A stretch of 34,275 nt of DNA from an archaeon (lineage in GTDB: Archaea > Thermoproteota > Nitrososphaeria > Conexivisphaerales > DTJL01). Location: NCBI GenBank assembly GCA_021811935.1, contig JAKAPW010000008.1, forward strand, positions 1 through 34,275, read 5' to 3'. The notes under the pieces are model-generated. The model was given only the letters and a program-made list of their open reading frames with translations, was not told the origin of the DNA and did not search any database. The position numbers and the translations under genes are program-made. Positions 6,393 to 13,886 of this stretch are shown here, piece by piece (position 1 is the first letter of the stretch; each line of letters opens with the position of its first letter).

Positions 6393-7301
6393 ATGTCGTC
6401 CTGGGACCCAGGGGGGGTAGGTCGTGGCACCGGCAAGGTGCACATGCTGGTCAGGTTCATCAGGGTGGAGCACACCTTCCTGAGCCTGCCGATGGCATAC
6501 ACCGGGGCCTTCGTGGCCGTCCTCGGCGTCCCCCCGGTGGCCGTCCTCGTCCTGGTCTTCTTCGCCCTCTTCTTCCTCAGGGTCTCCGGGATGACCATAG
6601 ACAACATAGTGGACATGGGGGCGGACGCTGCCAACCCCAGGACCAGGAACAGGCCGCTCGTGACCGGCGCCATGTCCATGAAGGAGGCCAGGCTGCTGAT
6701 GGCCTCCGGCCTGCTCGGCTTCTTCGTTTCGGCCTACCTGATAAACCCGTGGGCCCTGGCCTTCTCGCCTCTGGTGGCCTTCTTCGTCATAACCTATCCG
6801 TACGTCAAGAAATACACTTCGGCGGGCGCCTTCCACATAGCCGCGATAGAGGCGCTCTCCGTCTTCAGCGGGGCGGTGGCCTCGGCCGGGCTGGCGGCTG
6901 GGACGCTGTACGAAGTCGCATACAGGATACCCTGGCTCTTCGTTGCCGCCACGCTCCTTTGGGCGGTTGGCTTCGACCTGTACAACCACATACAGGACAT
7001 GGAGTTCGACAGGTCGATGGGCCTGAAGAACCTCACGCTGCTGCTGGGCGGCGGTGCACTGCGCTTCGCCGGGATGAACCAGGTGGCGTCCGTGGCCCTG
7101 GCCTTCCTCGCCGATTACGCGTACGACCTGGGCCCGCTCTCCTACGGGGCCACCGTCGCCCACGGCATGGTGATGGCCCTGGCGTACCGCGCGGCCCAGA
7201 AGGGCGACTACGGCGTGGCGTTCAACTACAACATATATTCTTCCGTGGTGCTCGGCGTGGGCATAGTCGTCGACGTCGTCCTGGGCCGACCCTTCGCGTA
7301 A
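6393..7301 (+). CDS. UbiA-family prenyltransferase
   Basis: A 302-residue integral membrane protein with about eight to nine hydrophobic helices. The first Asp-rich motif is DNIVDMGAD at 70-78, followed by NPRTRNRPLV, and the second is DLYNHIQDMEFDRSMGLKNL near 210. Both bind Mg-prenyl diphosphate in UbiA enzymes. The EFDRxxGLKxL end is typical of the UbiA/MenA/COQ2 branch that prenylates aromatic rings. Menaquinone or a related respiratory quinone is the most likely product, but the ether-lipid (DGGGP synthase) or haem branches cannot be fully excluded. A T-rich TATA element (TTTTTTAT near 6356) precedes the ATG by about 33 bases. It converges with a quinone-reductase-like flavoprotein. Confidence 0.85.
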   Translation: MSSWDPGGVGRGTGKVHMLVRFIRVEHTFLSLPMAYTGAFVAVLGVPPVAVLVLVFFALFFLRVSGMTIDNIVDMGADAANPRTRNRPLVTGAMSMKEARLLMASGLLGFFVSAYLINPWALAFSPLVAFFVITYPYVKKYTSAGAFHIAAIEALSVFSGAVASAGLAAGTLYEVAYRIPWLFVAATLLWAVGFDLYNHIQDMEFDRSMGLKNLTLLLGGGALRFAGMNQVASVALAFLADYAYDLGPLSYGATVAHGMVMALAYRAAQKGDYGVAFNYNIYSSVVLGVGIVVDVVLGRPFA

Positions 7302-7302
7302 G

Positions 7303-8202
7303 CTACATGCGCGACAGGAAGCCCATCTTCCCCTTCCTGATCATGTAATATCTCTCTATGAACCTCTTCATCAGCGACCTCATGCGAGAGACGCGCACGG
7401 AAGACCTTCCTCCCCCCCAGGGGACGTCGCTCCTGACGTGGGCCGCCCTTCCTGCGCCGTTGTCGAGTATGTAGACGAACCTGGGCCTGAAGGGCCCGGA
7501 CGATGTCCCGTCCATCTGGGAAGCCACGTACATCCCCATCCGCATGGCCATTTCGCCGAGCTTGGGCCCCATGTCCGCTATGTCCCCCGCCGCGTAGACG
7601 CAGTCCTTCACCTTCAGGTGGTCGTCCACCTTCAGGAAGGAGTCGAAGGGCTCGGCGGGCAGGGGGGGCGGCAGCTCGAACTCCGCGGCCTCGCAGCCGA
7701 CTATCCCCGCCTCCTCCGCCATCCTGGAGACGGCATCGCCGACGTCGTCCCCGAGCCACCGCATGTGCTCCCCGCGGTAGGCCACCTTCTTCCCCAGCGC
7801 CCTGAGGTAGAAGGCCGCCTGGAGGGCCAGGTAGTCGTCGTACCTGTAGGCGGCGGCCAGGCTCACGCTCTCCCTCCTGAGCGCCTCGTCGAACAGCCGG
7901 TCGACCCCGTCCCTCCTGCAGCCCTGCGCGAGCACCAGGACGTCCGGCTCGTGCCTCCCCGCGTCGGTCAGCACGACCCTTGCCCCGACGTCCACCTCCC
8001 TGACGCGCTCCCGCGCGACGAAGTCCGGCAGGCGGAAGGAGGACGGAACGCCGCCGAAGAAGGCGTCCCTCATCTTTGCCGTGTGGAAGACGAAGTCCGG
8101 CCCCGCGGACAGGATCTTCACCTCGTGTCTCCGCCCGAGCCGGTGGTAGGCGTTGATGCCCGCGTAGCCCGCCCCGACTATGAGAACCTTCACTTCGCGC
8201 AC
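7303..8202 (-). CDS. FAD-dependent oxidoreductase, short NDH-2-like
   Basis: A 299-residue flavoprotein. VKVLIVGAGYAGINAYHRL at residues 4-22 is the FAD-binding beta-alpha-beta fold, and CVYAAGDIADMGPKLGEMAM near 210 is the second FAD motif of the NDH-2/sulfide-quinone reductase group. The canonical internal NAD(P)-binding GxGxxG region is weak: KVAYRGEHMRWLGDDVGD occupies its place. At about 300 residues it is shorter than usual NDH-2 (around 400). The C-terminus is basic and could touch the membrane. GTG at 8202 is used, with a TATA (GATATATT) just over 20 bases upstream; a GTG three codons later is possible. Its stop lies two bases from that of UbiA, and a quinone link is inferred. Confidence 0.7.
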   Translation of the reverse strand: MREVKVLIVGAGYAGINAYHRLGRRHEVKILSAGPDFVFHTAKMRDAFFGGVPSSFRLPDFVARERVREVDVGARVVLTDAGRHEPDVLVLAQGCRRDGVDRLFDEALRRESVSLAAAYRYDDYLALQAAFYLRALGKKVAYRGEHMRWLGDDVGDAVSRMAEEAGIVGCEAAEFELPPPLPAEPFDSFLKVDDHLKVKDCVYAAGDIADMGPKLGEMAMRMGMYVASQMDGTSSGPFRPRFVYILDNGAGRAAHVRSDVPWGGGRSSVRVSRMRSLMKRFIERYYMIRKGKMGFLSRM

Positions 8203-8245
8203 TCCTGTGCCGCACGCCGCAATATATCGCCATCCTTCCGCAATT

Positions 8246-8253
8246 TCTATAAG
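8246..8253 (+). promoter_or_regulatory. TATA box of the PqqC-like gene
   Basis: TCTATAAG is centred about 28 bases before the ATG at 8278. It is divergent from the flavoprotein promoter 20-25 bases away. Confidence 0.55.
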
Positions 8254-8277
8254 AACCCCCGGGCCAGTCCGGGGAAG

Positions 8278-9012
8278 ATGCGCCCCCAGCGCGGCAGGCC
8301 CCCCGGCCCGGGAGAGGCGGGTAGGCTACCGGCCAGGTCCCAGTTCGCCAGGCGGCTCGACGCGGCGGCCGAGGAAGGCTACCAGGACAAGCACCCGTTC
8401 GCGCTGCTCCTGAACGCCGGAAAGCTGACGAAACGGCAGCTGCGGGGATGGATAGTGAACTGGTTCTATTTCGAGAAGAGCGTCCCCCAGAAGGACGCCG
8501 CGATAATATCCAACTGCCCCCACCCGGAGGCGAGGAGGCTCTGGATGACCAGGATCCTGGAGCACGACGGCTACGGCAGCCACGAGGGGGCGCGGGAGGG
8601 CTGGATAAGGCTCGGCGAAGCGGCGGGGCTCGCCCGCCGGGCGCTGGAGGAGGCGGAGTACCTGCCGGGGGTGGTCGACGCCGTGGACGGATACATCCTG
8701 TTCGCCAGGCGGTCGACCTGGATCGAGGGGGTGGCCGCCTCGCTGACCCAGAGGAACCTTCCGAGGCTGATAGAGGCGAGGCTCGCTGCCTTCCGCGACC
8801 ACTACGCCTGGGTCCGCCCCGAGGGGTTGGGATACTTCCACTCCCTCAAGACCATAGCGAAGAACGAAAGCCGGACGGCGCTGAACCTCGTCCTGAGATA
8901 CGCCACGACCCCGGAGGACGAGCGGCGGGCCGTCGAAGCCGTGGCCAGGATGAACGGCGTGCTCGGGGCCATGCTGGACGCGATATACGAAGCCTACTGT
9001 CGCTCCGGCTAG
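8278..9012 (+). CDS. PqqC/TenA-superfamily oxidase (PQQ synthase-like)
   Basis: A 244-residue all-helical protein of the haem-oxygenase-like fold. KHPFALLLNAGKLTKRQLRG and WIVNWFYFEKSVPQKDAAII resemble PqqC, which performs the last ring closure and eight-electron oxidation to PQQ. Further conserved patches are ILEHDGYG, WIEGVAASLTQRN and FHSLKTIAKNESRTAL. The ATG at 8278 is preferred because a TATA box lies 28 bases upstream, while the ORF track extends through antisense sequence. No pqqA, B, D or E genes are in the window. CADD-like or coenzyme-biosynthesis homologues share this fold, so PQQ synthesis is likely but not proven. Confidence 0.7.
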   Translation: MRPQRGRPPGPGEAGRLPARSQFARRLDAAAEEGYQDKHPFALLLNAGKLTKRQLRGWIVNWFYFEKSVPQKDAAIISNCPHPEARRLWMTRILEHDGYGSHEGAREGWIRLGEAAGLARRALEEAEYLPGVVDAVDGYILFARRSTWIEGVAASLTQRNLPRLIEARLAAFRDHYAWVRPEGLGYFHSLKTIAKNESRTALNLVLRYATTPEDERRAVEAVARMNGVLGAMLDAIYEAYCRSG

Positions 9013-9770
9013 CCCTTCCTGCGCCTGACACGGAACGCGCAGACGTCGGAGCCATGGTCGGCTTCCACGGACTCGTACCTGAGGCCGTACCTGGACTCCA
9101 CGACCCCGTCCAGCAGCCCCCTCGCGAAGGCGCAGGGCGCGTCCTCCCTGGCGCCGACCTCGAAGTACTCCGGGAACGAGACGACGAAGTCCGGACCCTG
9201 GTCGCGCGCGACGCCCATGGTACCCATCAGGTTCTCCTTCCAGTACGCCCCCATCCGGGCCAGCGTCTCTCCCAGGTTCCTCCCGCCGACCTTCGGCCCG
9301 ACGTCTTCTCGCCCCAGCAGCGCCCCGTATCTGTGCAGTATTTCGTCATGCTTCGTCCTGGAGGTCTTCCCAAGGGCGAGGAGGGCGTGGTACAGGAAGT
9401 TGACCGCCCATGGACCCAGCTTCGCGTCCCCTTCCAGCCTGAGCTCGAGCCTCTTCCTCTCGAAGAGGTCGGAGAGCGCGTCGACGTGCCTCCTGTCGGA
9501 CTCCACGGCGGGGACGGCCAGCAGCGCCCCCCGCTTCAGCGCATACGACCTGCTCTCCACCCCTCCCCTGACGGTGCGGACGGAGGCGGCGTCCACGACC
9601 CCCCTCTGCAGGAGCTTCTGCAGCTGGTAGTGGACCGTCGACTTCGATACGTGCAGCTTCCTTACGAGCTCCGTCAGGGTGAAAGGCTGCTCGAGCAGCA
9701 TGTTCACTATGGCGTCCCTGACCTCTCCCTTGGGCGTCGACCGCCCCGACCTCCTGGCAGGCCTTGGCAA
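9009..9770 (-). CDS. Winged-helix transcriptional regulator with C-terminal V4R-like domain
   Basis: The N-terminal half is an ArsR-like winged helix: VRDAIVNMLLEQPFTLTELV, then SKSTVHYQLQKLLQRGVVD as recognition helix. The C-terminal part (CAFARGLLDGVVESRYGLRY followed by CAFRVRRR) resembles the Cys-containing small-molecule-binding V4R/methanogen-type sensor domains. A TTG at 9770 (253 residues) is proposed because a minus-strand TCATATAC lies 29 bases upstream; a GTG at 9881 would add 37 low-complexity residues. Its stop overlaps the PqqC-like stop on the other strand in a shared CTAG. It may sense an aromatic or metal ligand, and the neighbouring redox genes are possible targets. Confidence 0.65.
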   Translation of the reverse strand: MPRPARRSGRSTPKGEVRDAIVNMLLEQPFTLTELVRKLHVSKSTVHYQLQKLLQRGVVDAASVRTVRGGVESRSYALKRGALLAVPAVESDRRHVDALSDLFERKRLELRLEGDAKLGPWAVNFLYHALLALGKTSRTKHDEILHRYGALLGREDVGPKVGGRNLGETLARMGAYWKENLMGTMGVARDQGPDFVVSFPEYFEVGAREDAPCAFARGLLDGVVESRYGLRYESVEADHGSDVCAFRVRRRKG

Positions 9771-9945
9771 GCCCCTCGCCTTTGGGCGGGCGGGCGTATA
9801 TGAGGGCTCCGCGGCCCGCGCCACCGGCCGGTCGAAGGCCCCGGAGGGCCGCCGTGCTTGGCCGTTCGTCTCCGTCGGCACCTCGCCGTTCCGGGTACGG
9901 TGCTCGTGGCGCAGGCGACCGCCATGGGGGATATGACGAAGCCCT

Positions 9946-10833
9946 TCAGGCCGAGGAGAGTATCCTCCTGGCCAGCTTGTAGTGGAGCAGGTCGACCAGC
10001 TGGCCGTCCACCTTGACGGCCCCCCTGCCTCGTCCGGCTGCCTCCTCGTAGGCCGCCTTGACCCTCTCCGCCCACTCCCTCTCCCTTTCGTCCGCCCGGT
10101 AAAGCCTGTTCGCCGCGCCCACCTGGGCCGGGTGGACCACCATCCTCCCGGAATACCCGAGCCTCCTCCCCAGCCGGCAGTCCCCCTCAAAGGAGGGGGC
10201 GTCGGAGACGTCCATGTAGACGCCGTCGATGGCGGGGAGGCCCACGGCCCGCGCCTCCATGGGGATGAGGGAGCGGGGGAGGCCGTATTCCATGCCTTCC
10301 TTCGACCAGAGCAGCCCCATGTCCATAGCGTAGTCCCCGGGGCCGAGCCCCACCGCGGAGAGCCTCAAGGTCGACGAGCATATCTCCTTCAGGTTGCTGC
10401 ACCCGGCCGCGCTCTCCACCAGAGGCACGAGCGACACGCTCCCCTCCCGGAGCCCCTTGGCCGACTCTTCGCGCGCGATGCTGTCTGCGGCGCGCTTTGC
10501 ATCGCCTCCGTCCCTGGCCTTCGGCAGGAAGACGGCGCAGACCCCTTCCATCACGGCCTGGCGCACGTCCGCGTCAAAATGGGGAGAGCCGTACGGGTTC
10601 ACCCTCACCATCACCGGAAGGAGGCCGGCCAGCGCCTTAACGGACTCCTGGAGCTCGCCCCTGGCCCTGCCCTTCTCGGCTTCCGGCACCGCGTCCTCCA
10701 GGTCGACCACCACGGCGCCGGGCCTCTCCCCGGGGGGCATCTCCGACACCTTCGAAACGAACCTCCTGTTGCCGCTGGGGACGAACAGGTAACTCCTGAT
10801 CGCCCCGAAGTCCGGCCCGCCGGTCATCTTCAT
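9946..10833 (-). CDS. CitE-like lyase (HpcH/HpaI aldolase family)
   Basis: A 295-residue TIM-barrel protein. RSYLFVPSGNRRF at the start, VVVDLEDAVPEAEK, VRVNPYGSPHFDADV, LVPLVESAAG, LGPGDYAMDMGL and GRMVVHPAQVGAANRLY are the ordered motifs of the CitE/malyl-CoA lyase family, including the Mg-binding Glu and Asp and the substrate Arg. Such proteins cleave citryl-, malyl- or citramalyl-CoA or hydrolyse malyl-CoA. No CitD or CitF partner is seen, so a CoA-dependent lyase or thioesterase role is more likely than citrate lyase. Its ATG overlaps the LipB stop in ATGA, placing it last in the lipoyl operon. Confidence 0.8.
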   Translation of the reverse strand: MKMTGGPDFGAIRSYLFVPSGNRRFVSKVSEMPPGERPGAVVVDLEDAVPEAEKGRARGELQESVKALAGLLPVMVRVNPYGSPHFDADVRQAVMEGVCAVFLPKARDGGDAKRAADSIAREESAKGLREGSVSLVPLVESAAGCSNLKEICSSTLRLSAVGLGPGDYAMDMGLLWSKEGMEYGLPRSLIPMEARAVGLPAIDGVYMDVSDAPSFEGDCRLGRRLGYSGRMVVHPAQVGAANRLYRADEREREWAERVKAAYEEAAGRGRGAVKVDGQLVDLLHYKLARRILSSA

Positions 10834-11438
10834 CCCCCCGCTTCAGGCCGCCGCGCGAAGACCGCGGGGAACTCCCGGGCCACGTCCCGCTTCACCCGGT
10901 CGAAGTCCTGCCTCTCCCCGAGCAGGTCCTCCATCGACGTCATCACCTCCGGGTCCAGGCCGCAGGGCATGATGAGCCGGAAATAGCTCAGGTCCGTGTT
11001 GACGTTGAGGGCGAACCCGTGGTAGGCCACCCAGTTCGTCACGGCCACCCCGACGGATGCGAGCTTCTTCTCCCCCGCCCAGACCCCCGCGTGCCCCTCC
11101 TTCCTGCCGGCCCCGATTCCGTACCCCTCCACGGCCCTGATCAGCACCTCCTCCAGCGCCCTCACGTGCCCTCTCACGTCCTGGTCCTTCAGCTTCATTA
11201 TCGGGTAGCCCACGAGCTGCCCGGGCCCGTGGTAGGTGGCGTCTCCCCCCCGCTCGACGGAGTAGACGGGTATCTTCTGCTCCCCAAGGTTCTGCCGGCT
11301 CGTCTTCCGGCCCAGCGTGATTACGTGGTCGTGCTCCACCAGGATGAGCGTGTCGGCCGCGGCGTCGGCAGAGCGCAGGGAGACCAGCCTCTTCTGCAGC
11401 TCCCACACCTCGCCGTACTCCCTCCTCCCCAGGTCCAT
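10830..11438 (-). CDS. lipB: Octanoyltransferase LipB
   Basis: A 202-residue protein. LVEHDHVITLGRKTSRQN leads into the signature RGGDATYHGPGQLVGYP, followed by EKKLASVGVAVTNWVAYHG with the catalytic Lys and IMPCGLDPEV with the catalytic Cys. All key residues of the LipB cysteine/lysine dyad are present. It moves an octanoyl group from a thioester donor to the lipoyl-domain Lys. Archaea lack bacterial-type ACP, so octanoyl-CoA is a reasonable donor; this is inference. The ATG at 11438 lies 11 bases after the Lpd stop; a TTG three codons earlier is an alternative. The track's longer ORF is an antisense-style extension through lpd in another frame. Confidence 0.9.
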   Translation of the reverse strand: MDLGRREYGEVWELQKRLVSLRSADAAADTLILVEHDHVITLGRKTSRQNLGEQKIPVYSVERGGDATYHGPGQLVGYPIMKLKDQDVRGHVRALEEVLIRAVEGYGIGAGRKEGHAGVWAGEKKLASVGVAVTNWVAYHGFALNVNTDLSYFRLIMPCGLDPEVMTSMEDLLGERQDFDRVKRDVAREFPAVFARRPEAGG

Positions 11439-11449
11439 CGTGTCCAACC

Positions 11450-12835
11450 CTACTTCCCCCCCAGCCTGAGCTGGTGTATCGGCCTCCCGGCGGCCACCTC
11501 CGCCGCCTCCATCAGCGCCTCCGGCAGGGTCGGGTGGGGGTGGACCGTCGCCGCAATGTCTTGCACCGTCGCGCCCATCTGTATGGCCAGGGCGGCCTCC
11601 CCTATCAGGTTGGACGCGTCCGCCCCGACGATGTGCACGCCCAGCACCAGCCCCGTCCCGGCGTCGGAGATGACCTTCACGAAGCCCTCGGCCTCCCCGG
11701 CCGCCAGCGCCCTCCCCAGCGCTGCGAAGGAGAACCTCGTCCGCCTGACGTCCGGACCGTCCCTGAGGCCCGCGCTCGCTATCTCGGGGTCGGTGAATAT
11801 GGTCTCGGGCATGCACTTCCAGTCCGCCTCCGACGGGAGCCCGGCCGCCACCTCCGCGGCGACGATCCCCTCCCTGGACGCCTTGTGCGCCAGCATGGGC
11901 GGCCCGCGGACGTCCCCGATAGCGTATATGCCTTCGACGCTGGTCCTCATGCGCCCGTCGGCCACTATGAACCCGTTCCCGTCCGTCGCGACGCCCAGCT
12001 TCTCCAGGTTCAGCCCCTCGGTCACGGGACGCCTGCCCACGGAGAGGACCACCTTGTCGGCCGTCACCTCCACCCTCCCCTCCGGCGTCTCGACCGTGGC
12101 CCTGACTTCGTCCCCACCGCCGGCGGAAAGCACCCTGGACCTCGTGTAGACCCTGACGCCCTTCCCTTCCAGCCCGCGTTGTACCACCCTGACCAGCTCG
12201 CCGTCCGTCCCCGGGAGCAGCTGGTCCGTCAGCTCCACCACGGTCACCTCGCTGCCCAGCTTCTGGTATATCGTGGCCGTCTCCATGCCTATGACGCCGC
12301 CGCCGACGATCAGGATCCGGCGGGGCACCGACCGGAGCCCCAGCGCCTCCCGCGAGCTTATGACCCGCTTCCCGTCGAAGGCCAGCCCGGGCAGCTCCGC
12401 GGGCCGGCTCCCCGTCGCTATCACCATCTTCCCGGCAAGTATCTCCTCCCCGCCGCCTTCGACCGTCACCCTCCCCTTCTCCTCCACCCGGGCCTTCCCC
12501 CTGACGACCGAGACGCCGTACCCCCTGCAGAGCCGCTCGATGCCGGAGACGAGCGTGTCCACCACCCCCTGCTTCCACCCCTGGGCGGCGGCGAGGTCGA
12601 ACTCCGCCTTCCCGGCCTTCACCCCCATCCCCTCGGCCGACCTGGCCCTGTCGTACAGCTTCGAGACGGTCACCAGGGACTTGGACGGTATGCAGCCGTA
12701 GTTCAGGCACTCGCCCCCCATCCTGTCCTTCTCCACCACCGCCGTCTTCAGCCCGAGCTGGGAGGCCCTTATGGCGCAGACGTAGCCTCCGGGCCCACCG
12801 CCTATGACCACCAGGTCTACTTGCGTCATCTCCAA
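11450..12835 (-). CDS. lpdA: Dihydrolipoamide dehydrogenase (E3)
   Basis: A 461-residue flavoprotein disulfide reductase. DLVVIGGGPGGYVCAIRASQ binds FAD, GGECLNYGCIPSKS at 40-52 has the redox Cys43/Cys48 pair, RILIVGGGVIGMETATIYQK binds NAD, GIYAIGDV is the second FAD motif and VHPHPTLPEALMEAA near the end carries the catalytic His-Glu of E3. It reoxidises dihydrolipoyl groups with NAD+. It has no lipoyl domain of its own; a free lipoyl domain gene ends 23 bases upstream. Length and motifs are normal. Two close ATGs (codons 1 and 3) are possible starts. Confidence 0.95.
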   Translation of the reverse strand: MEMTQVDLVVIGGGPGGYVCAIRASQLGLKTAVVEKDRMGGECLNYGCIPSKSLVTVSKLYDRARSAEGMGVKAGKAEFDLAAAQGWKQGVVDTLVSGIERLCRGYGVSVVRGKARVEEKGRVTVEGGGEEILAGKMVIATGSRPAELPGLAFDGKRVISSREALGLRSVPRRILIVGGGVIGMETATIYQKLGSEVTVVELTDQLLPGTDGELVRVVQRGLEGKGVRVYTRSRVLSAGGGDEVRATVETPEGRVEVTADKVVLSVGRRPVTEGLNLEKLGVATDGNGFIVADGRMRTSVEGIYAIGDVRGPPMLAHKASREGIVAAEVAAGLPSEADWKCMPETIFTDPEIASAGLRDGPDVRRTRFSFAALGRALAAGEAEGFVKVISDAGTGLVLGVHIVGADASNLIGEAALAIQMGATVQDIAATVHPHPTLPEALMEAAEVAAGRPIHQLRLGGK

Positions 12836-12858
12836 CGACTTCCTGCGCAGGGCGCCTC

Positions 12859-13140
12859 TCAGGCGGGGCGGTCCGCCGGCGGCCCGTCGTCCGGCAGCAT
12901 CTCCGCCATGGCGTCGCCGGCCCTGGCCACCCTGCCCTCGCCCAGCAGTATGCGCAGCACGGTGCCGTCGCTCGGCGCGGGCACCTGGACGTTCACCTTG
13001 TCGGTCACCACCTCCACCATTGCCTGGTCCCGCCTGACCCTGTCACCTTCCCCCACGAGCCACTTCACTATCTCCCCTTCGCCTATGTCCGGCAGCTTCA
13101 GCTGGAACGTCGCTCCACCGCGGGGTCCAGGGGGCGTCAC
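12859..13140 (-). CDS. Free-standing lipoyl domain protein (E2-type, no catalytic domain)
   Basis: A 93-residue protein from a GTG at 13140. FQLKLPDIGEGEIVKWLVGE and MVEVVTDKVNVQVPAP form a 2-oxoacid dehydrogenase E2-type lipoyl domain with the lipoylated Lys48 in TDKV; GTVLRILLGEGRVARAGDAM closes the fold. The chain then ends in a short Pro/Ala tail like the first part of an E2 linker. No peripheral-subunit-binding or acyltransferase domain follows: a stop is followed by lpdA. It is too short and unlike glycine-cleavage H protein. The GTG start is supported by a minus-strand TATA (CTTATTTG, 13163-13170) 27 bases upstream. The frame is open further upstream to 13671. It would be the substrate of LipB, LipA and Lpd in this neighbourhood. 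Confidence 0.75.
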   Translation of the reverse strand: MTPPGPRGGATFQLKLPDIGEGEIVKWLVGEGDRVRRDQAMVEVVTDKVNVQVPAPSDGTVLRILLGEGRVARAGDAMAEMLPDDGPPADRPA

Positions 13141-13162
13141 GAACGAAAGCTGCCCGGAGCAA

Positions 13163-13197
13163 CAAATAAGAGTTTCCTTCTGTCCGAATGTCGGACA
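13163..13197 (-). promoter_or_regulatory. Promoter and 17-bp palindrome of the lipoyl operon
   Basis: CTTATTTG is the TATA box 27 bases before the GTG at 13140. Eleven bases further upstream lies TGTCCGAATGTCGGACA (13181-13197), two perfect 7-bp arms around ATG. Its position resembles that of the palindrome before the beta-propeller gene. Confidence 0.5.
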
Positions 13198-13633
13198 AAA
13201 CCATGCGATGTCGCCAGGCCCGATGGAGAATTGCGCGCTGTCCATCCTCTTCCGGGTTATCGACCGTCCGAGCGTCTTCTTGTCGGCCCTGACTCCGAAC
13301 TCTCCCATATCGCTCCTCCGGATAGCGCGCGCCGTCACGAACGCCTTCCTGATCGCGCCGGCGTTGCCGCCTCTCAGGTCTTTGGCGCCATGCTCTGGTA
13401 GCGCTTTGAAATCGGAAGGGGCTGGCCCTTGTCGTCCCGGGAGACGCCGCTTCGGCCAGATATGCTCCACATCCCTCGGCCAGAAACCAAACCATGCGTC
13501 CCGCATGTCGAGCTTGGAACGCTTGACTGCTGCAGACCGCGGACCGGCACACCCGCCTGGAGTCCGGCGACCGCGAATCTCAAAGGCAAGGACGAGAAGC
13601 AGGGTTGAAAAGGTCCGGGCGCATAGAAGCATC
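13198..13633 (-). other. Open frame of uncertain coding status upstream of the lipoyl domain
   Basis: The minus-strand frame of the lipoyl domain stays open to 13671 without a stop. Parts look protein-like (MRDAWFGFWPRDVEHIWPKR and RADKKTLGRSITRKRM) and the third codon positions are GC-rich, but I recognise no family. The TATA box and palindrome that fit the lipoyl gene lie inside this frame, so a single long fusion protein is unlikely. It may be a decayed gene that happens to be in frame. I see nothing else in this stretch. Confidence 0.25.
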
Positions 13634-13870
13634 GTGCCGCAGAAGCCGGCAAGAAGCATAGACGCCTGCATTTCGGCCGTCCCAGAAAAAGTTCAACCGA
13701 AGCTGAGAGAGGTAAGGGCAGCCGTCAGGGAAGCAACTCCGACTGCAACCGAAAGCGTAAGCCACAGAATCCCCCACTGTAGTCGCATGTCCATTTCCGC
13801 CATGTATGCAGGCGTTAAGACTAAACCCCCTTTTCTACGGGCACAGTTGTCGTCTTGTCCAGAAAAGTAG
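13634..13870 (+). pseudogene. Truncated DUF1801 (YdhG/iron-chaperone-like) gene
   Basis: From a GTG at 13634 the frame gives 78 residues: RSIDACISAVPEKVQPKLRE followed by VRAAVREATPTATESVSHRI. This matches the start of DUF1801 proteins (SIDEYIAxxPxxVxxxLxxIRxxIxxxAPxAxExISYxxP). After the IPH the expected FAAYKNHIGFYP segment appears only as ISAMYAGVKTKPPF, and the chain stops before the C-terminal half. It is therefore truncated and probably inactive. It lies in the lower-GC eroded region between the lipoyl operon and the AAA ATPase. Confidence 0.5.
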
Positions 13871-13886
13871 ATTGGAAAGCCGAAGC

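Noticed and set aside
11474-13633. Main part of a 798-codon plus-strand ORF
   Set aside because: It is antisense to lpdA and the lipoyl gene. Only its last 79 codons (13634-13870) are real, as a DUF1801 fragment.
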